A stretch of 64,000 nucleotides of DNA from Myxococcales bacterium. GTDB taxonomy: Bacteria > Myxococcota_A > Bradymonadia > REDH01. The position numbers were made by a program, and so were the translations under genes. The stretch covers positions 1 through 64,000 of the forward strand of contig JACKDJ010000013.1 of the NCBI GenBank assembly GCA_020633625.1. The letters run 5' to 3'. This document shows, one piece after another, positions 8,767 to 17,851 of the stretch; the stretch's first letter is position 1, and the number at the start of each line of letters is the position of its first letter. The notes under the pieces are model-generated. The model worked only from the letters and a program-made list of their open reading frames with translations, had not been told where the DNA came from and did no database searches.

Positions 8767-10251
8767 ATGAAGACGCAGAACCTTCGCGAGAGCCTGACGT
8801 TCGACGACGTCCTCATGGTGCCGGCCTACAGCGACTTCCTGCCCCACGAGGCCGACACGTCGACGCAGCTCACCCGGAACATTCGGCTCCGGATTCCGCT
8901 GCTCTCCGCGGCGATGGACACGGTCACCGAGGCAGAGACCGCGATCTGCATGGCTCGCTCGGGCGGGATCGGCGTCGTGCACAAGAACATGTCGCCGGAG
9001 CGGCAGGCCGCAGAAGTCCGGAAGGTGAAGAAGAGCGAGTCCGGGATGGTCGTCGACCCGTTCACGGTCGGCCCCAACGACACGCTCGCAAAGGCCGTGG
9101 CGCTGATGACTGAGCACAAGATCAGCGGCGTGCCGGTGGTCGAGGGCCGTCGCCCGGTTGGGATCCTGACGAATCGCGACCTTCGCTTTCACACCGATCT
9201 GACCAAGCGCGTCGCCGACGTGATGACCCAGGAGCTGATCACCGCGCCGGTCGGCGTCTCGCTCGAGGACGCCAAGCAGATCCTCAACCGGAACAGGATC
9301 GAGAAGCTGCTGGTGGTGAACGAGGCAGGGCAGCTCGAGGGGCTGATCACGTTCAAGGACATCGAGAAGCGTCAGAACTTTCCGGATGCGACGATCGACG
9401 CGTACAAGCGCCTCGTCGTTGCCGCGGCGGTGTCGACTGGCGCGGACCGCGACGAGCGAGTCGACGCGCTCGTCAAAGCCGGCGTCGACGTCATCGTCGT
9501 CGACACCGCGCACGGGCACTCGAAGCGGGTCCTCGAGACGATCTCGTGGATCAAGTCGACCTACGGCGGGATCGAGATCATCGCCGGCAACGTCGCGACG
9601 GGCGACGCCACGGACGCGCTGATCCGCGCCGGAGCAGACGCCGTGAAGGTCGGGATTGGGCCGGGTTCGATCTGCACGACGCGCGTCGTCGCCGGCGTCG
9701 GGGTTCCTCAGATCACTGCGATCGAGGACTGCGCGGCGGTGGCGTCGACCCACGGCGTTCCGATCGTCGCCGACGGCGGGATCAAGTACTCCGGCGACGT
9801 GGTGAAGGCGATCGCGGCCGGCGCGAGCTCCGTGATGATCGGCAGCCTCTTCGCGGGGACGGCCGAGAGCCCAGGAGACGTCGTCCTCTACCAGGGGCGG
9901 TCGTACAAGACCTACCGGGGTATGGGCTCGATCGGGGCGATGTCCGAGGGGGGATCTGGCGACCGCTACGGCCAGGACGGCGTCCGCGAAGCGCGGAAGC
10001 TGGTCCCGGAGGGCATCGAGGGCATGGTCGCGTACCGCGGACCGCTCACGGACAACGTGTTTCAGCTCATCGGCGGCCTGCGCGCCGGGATGGGCTACTG
10101 CGGGACGCGGACGATCGACGAGCTGCGCGAGCGCGCGCAGTTCATCCGGATCACCGGGGCGGGGCTGCGCGAGAGCCACGTCCACGACGTGTACGTCACC
10201 AAGGAGGCGCCGAACTACAAGGCCGTCTCCGGACTCGATCGACTGGGGTGA
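8767..10251 (+). CDS. guaB: IMP dehydrogenase
   Basis: GuaB oxidises IMP to XMP with NAD+, the first committed step of GMP synthesis. The 494-aa protein has the full family layout: an N-terminal barrel segment (TFDDVLMVPAYS), two CBS domains at about 95-210 that regulate activity, and the catalytic loop GPGSICTTR with nucleophile Cys303. DGGIKYSGDVVKAIAAGA (phosphate binding), the GMGS motif and the flap (EGIEGMVAYRG) are also seen. The start at ATG 8767 has GGAG at the right distance. guaA begins two bases after the stop, so the two enzymes that turn IMP into GMP are co-expressed. Confidence 0.98.
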   Translation: MKTQNLRESLTFDDVLMVPAYSDFLPHEADTSTQLTRNIRLRIPLLSAAMDTVTEAETAICMARSGGIGVVHKNMSPERQAAEVRKVKKSESGMVVDPFTVGPNDTLAKAVALMTEHKISGVPVVEGRRPVGILTNRDLRFHTDLTKRVADVMTQELITAPVGVSLEDAKQILNRNRIEKLLVVNEAGQLEGLITFKDIEKRQNFPDATIDAYKRLVVAAAVSTGADRDERVDALVKAGVDVIVVDTAHGHSKRVLETISWIKSTYGGIEIIAGNVATGDATDALIRAGADAVKVGIGPGSICTTRVVAGVGVPQITAIEDCAAVASTHGVPIVADGGIKYSGDVVKAIAAGASSVMIGSLFAGTAESPGDVVLYQGRSYKTYRGMGSIGAMSEGGSGDRYGQDGVREARKLVPEGIEGMVAYRGPLTDNVFQLIGGLRAGMGYCGTRTIDELRERAQFIRITGAGLRESHVHDVYVTKEAPNYKAVSGLDRLG

Positions 10252-10252
10252 G

Positions 10253-11815
10253 ATGTCAGAGCGGCTGCGGCGCGGTGTCCTGATCCTCGACTACGGAAGC
10301 CAGTTCACGCTTCTGATCGCCAGGCGGATTCGCGAGGCGAACGTCTACTGCGAGATCTGGCCGTGCAACGACGCGCGCCTGGCCGCCGCCCGCGGTGGCG
10401 ATGCGCCGGCGCGAGCGATCGTTCTTTCGGGGGGGCCGTCGTCGGTCCACGTCGAGGGCGCTCCGGACCTGCAGTCGGGCATCCTCGAATTCGAAGTCCC
10501 CGTGCTCGGGATCTGCTACGGGATGCAGCTGATCGGCGCCGCTTTCGGTGCGCCGGTGCGCGCGGGCCACGTCGGTGAGTACGGCCGGACGCGCATCGAC
10601 GTCGAACGCCCCGAGGGCCTCCTCGCGGGGTTCCCGCCCGGCGCGGATCTGTCTGTTTGGATGTCGCACGGCGACGTCGTTGCCGAGGTCCCGGCTGGCT
10701 TCCGCGGAGTCGCGACCTCCGAGAACGGCGTCCTCGCGGCGATCGCGCACGCCACGCGGCCGATCTTCGGCGTGCAGTTTCACCCCGAGGTGGCGCACAC
10801 GGAGAAGGGCGACGCGATGCTGCGCAACTTCGTGTTCGACATCGCAGGTTGCGAGCCCGACTGGAACATGGGCGACTTCGTCGAGGAGGCGTCCGAGGCG
10901 ATCCGCGCGCAAGTCGGCTCCGGCCGCGTGATCTGCGGCCTCAGCGGCGGCGTCGACAGCTCGGTGGTCGCCGCGCTGCTCGCCCACGCGATCCCGAGCC
11001 AAGTCGTCTGTATCTTCGTCGACAACGGGCTCCTGCGCGCCAACGAGCGGCAGCTGGTCGAGGAGGCCTTCCGCGGGCACTTCGATCTGGAGCTGCGCGT
11101 GATCGATGCCCGAGCTCGGTTCCTCGACGAGCTCGCCGGCGTCGACGACCCCGAGGAGAAGCGGAAGCGCATCGGCGCGACGTTCATTCGCGTGTTCGAG
11201 GACGCGTCACGAGACGTCGAGGGGGCGAGATTCCTCGCTCAGGGGACGCTGTACCCGGACGTGATCGAGAGCATCAGCATCCGCGGGCCAAGCGCCACGA
11301 TCAAGTCGCACCACAACGTCGGCGGGCTGCCCGAAGACATGAAGTTCGCGCTCGTCGAGCCCCTGCGTGAGCTCTTCAAGGACGAGGTGCGCGCGCTCGG
11401 TCGGGCCCTCGGCCTGCCCGAAGACCTCGTGTCGCGGCACCCGTTCCCTGGGCCCGGGCTGGCCGTCCGAGTGATCGGGGACATCACCGAGGAGAGGCTC
11501 GACGCGCTCCGCCAGGCCGACCGGATCTTCATCCAGGCGCTGCGTGACGAGGGGCTCTACGACTCCGTGTGGCAGGCGTTCGCCGTCCTAGTGCCGGTGA
11601 AGACCGTCGGAGTGATGGGCGACGCGCGCACGTACGAGTGGCTCTGCGCGCTACGTGCCGTGACGTCGACAGACGGGATGACCGCTGATCGCGCCGCGCT
11701 CCCGATGGACTTTCTTGGGCGGGTCTCTGACCGGATCATCAACTCCGTGCGTCGGATCAATCGCGTCGTGTACGACGTCTCGTCGAAGCCCCCGGCGACG
11801 ATCGAGTGGGAGTGA
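10253..11815 (+). CDS. guaA: GMP synthase (glutamine-hydrolysing)
   Basis: GuaA aminates XMP to GMP using glutamine and ATP. The 520-aa protein carries a class I glutamine amidotransferase domain first (GICYGMQ with Cys88, and a HPE triad segment near residue 180). Next is the ATP pyrophosphatase domain with the P-loop GLSGGVDSSV near residue 225, and then the C-terminal XMP-binding/dimerisation domain ending IEWE. The length matches the family. It is preceded directly by guaB and followed by a YkgJ-like gene whose start overlaps its stop codon. Confidence 0.98.
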   Translation: MSERLRRGVLILDYGSQFTLLIARRIREANVYCEIWPCNDARLAAARGGDAPARAIVLSGGPSSVHVEGAPDLQSGILEFEVPVLGICYGMQLIGAAFGAPVRAGHVGEYGRTRIDVERPEGLLAGFPPGADLSVWMSHGDVVAEVPAGFRGVATSENGVLAAIAHATRPIFGVQFHPEVAHTEKGDAMLRNFVFDIAGCEPDWNMGDFVEEASEAIRAQVGSGRVICGLSGGVDSSVVAALLAHAIPSQVVCIFVDNGLLRANERQLVEEAFRGHFDLELRVIDARARFLDELAGVDDPEEKRKRIGATFIRVFEDASRDVEGARFLAQGTLYPDVIESISIRGPSATIKSHHNVGGLPEDMKFALVEPLRELFKDEVRALGRALGLPEDLVSRHPFPGPGLAVRVIGDITEERLDALRQADRIFIQALRDEGLYDSVWQAFAVLVPVKTVGVMGDARTYEWLCALRAVTSTDGMTADRAALPMDFLGRVSDRIINSVRRINRVVYDVSSKPPATIEWE

Positions 11816-12228
11816 GGCGTCCGCGCTGGTACGGCGGCGGGCTCCCTTTCAGGTGCACCGAGTGCGGCGCGTGCTGCCGCCGCGAGGGGACGGTCTGGCT
11901 GACGATCGACGAGGTGCCTCGCATCGCAGACGCGCTGCTCGGCTCGGCAGACCCGGCCGGCCTGATCGCGTTGGGCGGCGTGGCCGAGCCGGACGGTCGG
12001 CTCCGGTTCGACGTGCCGACGGGCGGGGCATGCCCTCTGCTCGACGGCGATGGGCGCTGCCGCGTCCACGCCGTGAAGCCGACCCAGTGTCGGACGTACC
12101 CCTTCTGGGACGAAGTGGTCGGCACGCGTCGCGCCTGGCTCGCCGAGTCGCTGGAGTGCGAGGGGATCGGCGAGGGGGAGGTCGTGGATTCAGAGACGAT
12201 CGAGTCGCTGCGCCGCTTGGCGCGCTGA
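11812..12228 (+). CDS. YkgJ-family Cys-cluster protein
   Basis: A small protein of 138 aa from GTG 11812, which overlaps the guaA stop (GTGA); GTG 11806 is an equally possible start. It has the family signature CTECGACC at the N-terminus, followed by CPLL, CRVHAVKPTQCRTYPFW and a last Cys in LECEG. These eight or so cysteines are thought to bind zinc or an Fe-S cluster. The biochemical role of this widespread family is not established. Its coupling to guaBA here may be no more than operon convenience. Confidence 0.85.
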   Translation: MRRPRWYGGGLPFRCTECGACCRREGTVWLTIDEVPRIADALLGSADPAGLIALGGVAEPDGRLRFDVPTGGACPLLDGDGRCRVHAVKPTQCRTYPFWDEVVGTRRAWLAESLECEGIGEGEVVDSETIESLRRLAR

Positions 12229-12321
12229 CCGAACCGGACCCCTTCCGCGCGGGCTCGCGCGCCGCTTGAGCCGGGCGCGCGGCTGTGCGAAAGAGGCGGC
12301 CCCTCGTTGGATGGAGCCGCC

Positions 12322-13866
<1,545 letters not shown>

Positions 13867-13882
13867 CGCGGAACGCGGCGAG

Positions 13883-14206
13883 TCAGTCCTCGGGCGGCAG
13901 CCGCGCGAACACGCTCCCCTCGACCTCGCGCACCTCGATGCGGGAGAGGGAGTAGATCGGGTGCGCCGGGCAAGCCCCGGTGACGACGTCGAAAGCCCAC
14001 CCGTGCCGCGAGCACACGATCGTCGTCCCGCGAAGCTCTCCGCCCGACAGCGGAGCGCCGGCATGCGGGCACGGGTTGCGGAACGCGTGTACGGCTCCGG
14101 CGATCCGCGTCGCGCCGAGCTGGCGAATACCAACTCGGACAACGGTCACCCGTCCCTGGCGCACCGCGTCGGAGGCGGCGAGCCGAACCCAGCCGTCTTC
14201 GGTCAC
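13883..14206 (-). CDS. Rieske 2Fe-2S ferredoxin-like protein
   Basis: A 107-aa single-domain protein with the Rieske ligand pair: Cys and His in CPHAG, then Cys and His in CSRHGW about 16 residues later. It matches the small ferredoxins of dioxygenase and NirD type rather than the cytochrome bc1 subunit, since it has no membrane anchor. It starts at GTG 14206, whose bases overlap the TGA of the upstream phosphatase gene (GTGA), so the two are coupled. No oxygenase is nearby, and the redox partner is unknown. Confidence 0.92.
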   Translation of the reverse strand: MTEDGWVRLAASDAVRQGRVTVVRVGIRQLGATRIAGAVHAFRNPCPHAGAPLSGGELRGTTIVCSRHGWAFDVVTGACPAHPIYSLSRIEVREVEGSVFARLPPED

Positions 14207-14658
14207 GGCTCGCCGTGGACGTCGAGCCAGTGATGAATGCAGCGCACGAGGCGATCACGACACGCGCGAAAGGCATCGAGATCCTGGCCCACCGGGTCCT
14301 CGATGGTCGTCGAAGGCCGGTCCGGGTCGAAGCGGCCGAGGAGCTCGATCCTCGCGTCGAGTGCCGGGTCGGCGGCGAGGACAGCCTCGCGGTGCGTAGG
14401 CTCCATGACGAGGATGGCCGACGCGCGCTGGAGCAGACCGACGCTGAGCCCCTGCGAGACATGGCCGCGCAGGTCGATGTCGATCTCGGCCAGCGCGGCG
14501 ATGGCGTTGGAGGCAGCGTGCCGGCCTTGGAGCATGAGGGTGCTCATCGACAGCGCGACGCCGGGGAGGCCTCGCTGACGCAGCTCCGCGGCGAAGATCC
14601 GCTCGGCCATCGGCGAGCGGCAGATGTTTCCGGTGCAGACGAAGATGACGCGGTGCAT
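14203..14658 (-). CDS. low-molecular-weight protein phosphatase
   Basis: The 151-aa protein starts with the beta-strand and P-loop VIFVCTGNICRSPMAE (CxxxxCRS-type C(X)5R motif, nucleophile Cys near residue 8), followed by helical regions and the acidic DPVGQD loop that supplies the general acid Asp. This is the LMW protein tyrosine/arginine phosphatase family. ATG 14658 was chosen because the family begins right at this strand; ATG 14721 would add 21 residues without similarity. It is the first gene of a two-gene operon with the Rieske protein. Confidence 0.93.
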   Translation of the reverse strand: MHRVIFVCTGNICRSPMAERIFAAELRQRGLPGVALSMSTLMLQGRHAASNAIAALAEIDIDLRGHVSQGLSVGLLQRASAILVMEPTHREAVLAADPALDARIELLGRFDPDRPSTTIEDPVGQDLDAFRACRDRLVRCIHHWLDVHGEP

Positions 14659-14777
14659 CCAGGACCGTTGCGGCAGGGGCGGTTCGTGGGCAGCTTGCAC
14701 TAGGCCGTCGGTGATGGCCATTGTGACGGGACGCGGCGGGCTACGCGGCGCGTCGCGGCGCCGGAGCGAGGAAGGAG

Positions 14778-15074
14778 ATGCTGGACGAAGACCGGATCGA
14801 GGTGGATGCAGGGAGCGGTGTGCTAGCGTACCGCACCGCGGCAGCGCTGCCGCACGAGGATCTCCTCGCGCTGTCACGGATGGTCCGCCGCGGTCAGCAC
14901 CGGGGGTTGCGGGTGACGAGCGGGCGTGTGGTGTTCGCCGACGCAGAGGTCGCGTCGGCGGTTGCGTCGGCGGTCGAGTTCGCAGGGCTCGAGGCTTGGA
15001 CGCCTGCGGGGCGCGTCGACGCGGGGCTCGTCGTGGCCGTGCGCGAGGACTTCGGGATGGGCGGCGACGAGTAG
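14778..15074 (+). CDS. small hypothetical protein
   Basis: A 98-aa soluble protein starting at ATG 14778, with AGGA five bases upstream in a purine-rich AGGAAGGAG stretch. It is acidic with a mixed alpha/beta pattern (GLRVTSGRVVFADAEVA, then WTPAGRVDAGLVVAV) and no cysteines, signal peptide or membrane segment. I do not recognise the family. It is divergent from the phosphatase gene (119 bp between starts) and lies upstream of the tRNA promoter. Confidence 0.6.
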   Translation: MLDEDRIEVDAGSGVLAYRTAAALPHEDLLALSRMVRRGQHRGLRVTSGRVVFADAEVASAVASAVEFAGLEAWTPAGRVDAGLVVAVREDFGMGGDE

Positions 15075-15119
15075 TTCGAGCGGCGCACCTGAAGCGGAGC
15101 TTTCCCGGCTCGAAAGGGT

Positions 15120-15148
15120 TTGACAGCCCGAGATGCCCGCGGTAGACC
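15120..15148 (+). promoter_or_regulatory. tRNA-Phe promoter
   Basis: A near-consensus TTGACA, 17 bp, TAGACC ends 12 bp before the tRNA, as expected for a short-leader tRNA transcript. It is a good reference for the local sigma70 consensus. Confidence 0.75.
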
Positions 15149-15160
15149 GCCGCTCCCACC

Positions 15161-15233
15161 GGTCAGGTAGCTCAGTCGGTAGAGCAGGGGATTGAAAATC
15201 CCCGTGTCGGGGGTTCGATTCCCTCCCTGACCA
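15161..15233 (+). tRNA. tRNA-Phe (GAA)
   Basis: A 73-nt cloverleaf is visible. The acceptor stem GGTCAGG pairs with CCTGACC at 15226-15232, with discriminator A at 15233. The D-arm GCTCAGTCGGTAGAGC, the anticodon arm GGGGATTGAAAATCCCC with anticodon GAA, and the T-arm with GGTTCGATTCC are all canonical. The core is nearly identical to bacterial tRNA-Phe. The 3' CCA is not encoded (the next bases are CTT). Confidence 0.98.
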
Positions 15234-15557
15234 CTTCATTTCAGCGTGATCGAAGCGACCGGGGCCACGCCGAACCCGACGCGTCGCCTGGTGACAAGGG
15301 CGTCGTCGATGGCTATCAGGCCGTTGGGGGCGGCGTGCCGGATGCGTCGCCGCGGAGCTCTCGAGCCCACGTGCACCGGAGAATCGGACGCGCGCGCCGT
15401 GCGGCGACGTGCGCCGCGCGGGCGCGGTTCGGGCGGCGCTAAGCCGTTGCAAAGGGGTGTGCGCTGGTCTATGACACGCGCCGTCGCGCTGCGGCGCCCC
15501 CCAATCCAGAGCGGTGGGGAGGCGCGCGGGCGAGCGATAACGACTTCGAGGTGCAGG
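15234..15557. other. intergenic region, 324 bp
   Basis: The gap between the tRNA and the VWA-like lipoprotein gene holds no gene I can support. An open frame continues upstream from the lipoprotein gene, but it is Arg-rich and has no signal sequence or ribosome-binding site. The only element I see is the promoter at 15447-15475. Confidence 0.6.
15447..15475 (+). promoter_or_regulatory. putative promoter of the envelope locus
   Basis: TTGCAA, 17 bp and TATGAC, the nearest thing to a TATAAT box in this gap. It would drive the VWA-like lipoprotein gene with a leader of about 75 nt. Confidence 0.5.
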
Positions 15558-17054
15558 ATGTCGATTCTCCCCTTCTTGGACCCACGAGCGACCCAGCGGG
15601 CGCGCTGGGTCGCGGCGGCGCTGGGGCTGGCGTCGGGCGCGGCGGCAGGTTGTGCGCCGACCGCCCGCGTCGACTTCTCGCAGCCGTCGTTCAGCGAGGT
15701 CACCTCGCCCGGCGCCGTTGGCACGCAGTGCACGGAGACGTCGAACGATCGGGAGCCGGAGATCCGCTTCACGCTGCTCGACACGGACCAGGGTCCAATC
15801 TGGCCGGGGACGCGGCTCGGCAAGTTCACGCTGACGCTCAACCAGAACTTTAGCGTCGACGACCTGCGGGTAACCGGCGCCGGTGGCCGCGTGTTCCCGT
15901 CGCCCGACATCTTCTGCGGCGACGCCGACGTGGAAGGCTCGGCGTGCCCGGTCGCCGAGCTCGCGAACGCAGGGTTCACGTGTGGGCCGCTCGACGACGC
16001 CCAGTCGACGACCGACTCCGGGCTGGTATGTCAGCGGGACTTTGGCATCGACGTGAGCCCGAACGCCGACCTCGAGTTCGTCGGCGGAAACTCGAACGAT
16101 CGCCAGGCGATCATCGTGCTGATGACGAACGGGGCGTCGGTGCTCGGGCAGCGCGACGACGGGACGCCCGCCCAGTTCGACTGCTCGACGGACCGGAGCG
16201 ACCGCCGGACTCGCGGTGTGACGCAGCTCCTTCGGCAGCTTCGCGAGAGCGAGCTCGCCAGTGACTCGCGCCTCTGCGTCGCGACGTTCGCAGGGCAGTC
16301 GGAGCCCGACTACCGGCACCCTGATGGGGATCTTGTTGCGGACTGCTTCCAGCGGGTCACCGACGAGAGCTTCCTCGACAGCGAGATCCAGGCGATTGCG
16401 AACCAGGAAGAGGCCGGGAGCGGCCGCCAGCCATGGGCTGCGATCATCGACGCTGCGGATCGGTTCGACGAGTGGCTCCCCGGCAACTACGACCGCCACA
16501 TCGTCGTGTTCACGGACGGGGACACCGACGAGAGATCGATCGACGCGGCGCAGGCCCAAGGGCTGACCCCGCAGGCGGCGCTGGATGCCGTAGTGAACGC
16601 GGGGGTCACGGTGCACGTGGTGCAGCTGGACCGCGCCGATCGTGCCGAGGATTGCTTCCCCGTGAATCGGCACGGCGCTCTCGATGATTTCGCCCGGCTC
16701 GCCTGCGCGACCGAGGGTACCTACTCGATGGTGGAGCGCGCCGACGACGTGCCGGCGCTGCTCGAGAACGTCGGCCGCGCGATCCCGGGGCAGTACCGGG
16801 TGCGGCTGCTCGCGGACGGCTTGGCGGCGCTCCCGCTCGGCCCGTACTCGCTCGAGATGCAGCTCGAGGCGACCGTCGATGGCGTCACTCGCGCGGCCCG
16901 GTTTGCGGCGCGGGCCGGCACTACGTCGGCGCGGTCCGACACGCGGATTGCGATCTTTGGGCGCGGCGACTGCGCCGGCGGCGCGGCGTCCTGCTACTCC
17001 GGCTACGAGTGCCGAAGCGACAGCGTCTGCGCGCCACCCGCGGTGACCGAGTGA
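15558..17054 (+). CDS. VWA-like lipoprotein at the head of the Glt/Nfs-like locus
   Basis: The start at ATG 15558 gives 498 aa with a signal sequence and lipobox AAGC (Cys32). The region at about residues 170-430 has the outline of a von Willebrand factor A domain: a first strand with IIVLMTNGAS, later RHIVVFTDGDTDE, then VTVHVVQLDR. The metal-ion (MIDAS) motif DxSxS is not conserved at the first strand, so metal-dependent adhesion is doubtful. Several cysteines could form disulfides. It lies 53 bp before the outer-membrane barrel gene and probably shares its transcript. A role as an outer-membrane partner of the locus is inferred from position only. Confidence 0.75.
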   Translation: MSILPFLDPRATQRARWVAAALGLASGAAAGCAPTARVDFSQPSFSEVTSPGAVGTQCTETSNDREPEIRFTLLDTDQGPIWPGTRLGKFTLTLNQNFSVDDLRVTGAGGRVFPSPDIFCGDADVEGSACPVAELANAGFTCGPLDDAQSTTDSGLVCQRDFGIDVSPNADLEFVGGNSNDRQAIIVLMTNGASVLGQRDDGTPAQFDCSTDRSDRRTRGVTQLLRQLRESELASDSRLCVATFAGQSEPDYRHPDGDLVADCFQRVTDESFLDSEIQAIANQEEAGSGRQPWAAIIDAADRFDEWLPGNYDRHIVVFTDGDTDERSIDAAQAQGLTPQAALDAVVNAGVTVHVVQLDRADRAEDCFPVNRHGALDDFARLACATEGTYSMVERADDVPALLENVGRAIPGQYRVRLLADGLAALPLGPYSLEMQLEATVDGVTRAARFAARAGTTSARSDTRIAIFGRGDCAGGAASCYSGYECRSDSVCAPPAVTE

Positions 17055-17107
17055 CCCGCACTACAACTGACCAGAATGATTCTCACCGGAGACCCGAGAG
17101 GCTCAAG

Positions 17108-17809
17108 ATGAAGCTCACCCAATGGACCGTCGTCCTCACGCTTGCGCTCGCGGCGCTCAGCGTCCCGAGCGCGGCAAAGGCGCAGACAGCCGGCGCGGAC
17201 GAGCAGTCCCCCACGCTCGACGGTGACCTCGACACGTTCTGGGCCGAGCAGCGGCACGTTCGGGTCCTCCAGCGTCGCCTGTACGAGCGCGACGGCGAGG
17301 TCCAGCTGACGCTGTTCGTCGGGGGCATCCCGAACGACCCGTTCCTGAACTACTGGCCGGTCGGTCTGCGCGCGGCGTACCACCTGTCGGAGTCGATCGC
17401 GCTGGAGGCCGGTGGGTCCTACGTGATCGGTGTCGACACGGAGCTCCGCAAGTTCCTGCGCGACAACGACGCGACGGTGTTCCTTCAGGACCAGCAGCAG
17501 TGGCGCGCGAACCTCGCGCTGGTGTGGTCGCCGATGTACGGAAAGTTCTCGTTCCTCGGTACCAAGCTCGCGCACTTCGACTGGTTCTTCGGAGCGGGCG
17601 CTGGCGTCCTGGGCGTGGAGCACGAGAACGGTGAGGGCGGCACCGAGTCGCAGATCAAGCCCGAGGTCGTCATCCTGACGGGGTGGAACCTGCACCTGTC
17701 GCAGCGGTTCGCGCTCCGTCTCGATTACCACCAGGGCATCTACCAGGCGGAGATCGGCGGCGTCGCTTACCCGTCGGAGCTGTCCATCGGCGGCAGCGTC
17801 TTCTTCTGA
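17108..17809 (+). CDS. outer-membrane beta-barrel protein of the myxobacterial short type
   Basis: The 233-aa protein from ATG 17108 has a signal peptide ending AKA before Gln26. Amphipathic strands follow (for example VQLTLFVGG, LRAAYHLS, IALEAGGSY, FALRLDYHQGIY), and the C-terminus ends in Phe-Phe, typical for BAM-inserted barrels. The pattern fits the myxobacterial outer-membrane beta-barrel family, members of which sit beside TPR proteins in the Glt and Nfs systems of Myxococcus (family knowledge). It is followed by three TPR genes, a gene order that supports a role as the outer-membrane part of a trans-envelope complex. Confidence 0.82.
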   Translation: MKLTQWTVVLTLALAALSVPSAAKAQTAGADEQSPTLDGDLDTFWAEQRHVRVLQRRLYERDGEVQLTLFVGGIPNDPFLNYWPVGLRAAYHLSESIALEAGGSYVIGVDTELRKFLRDNDATVFLQDQQQWRANLALVWSPMYGKFSFLGTKLAHFDWFFGAGAGVLGVEHENGEGGTESQIKPEVVILTGWNLHLSQRFALRLDYHQGIYQAEIGGVAYPSELSIGGSVFF

Positions 17810-17851
17810 TCCACGCGGCGGAGCCTGGCTCCCCTTCCCTGGGATGACGCG

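Noticed and set aside
15246..15557. A 104-codon N-terminal extension of the VWA-like lipoprotein
   Set aside because: It has no signal peptide, is Arg-rich and contains the promoter; ATG 15558 gives a proper lipoprotein signal.
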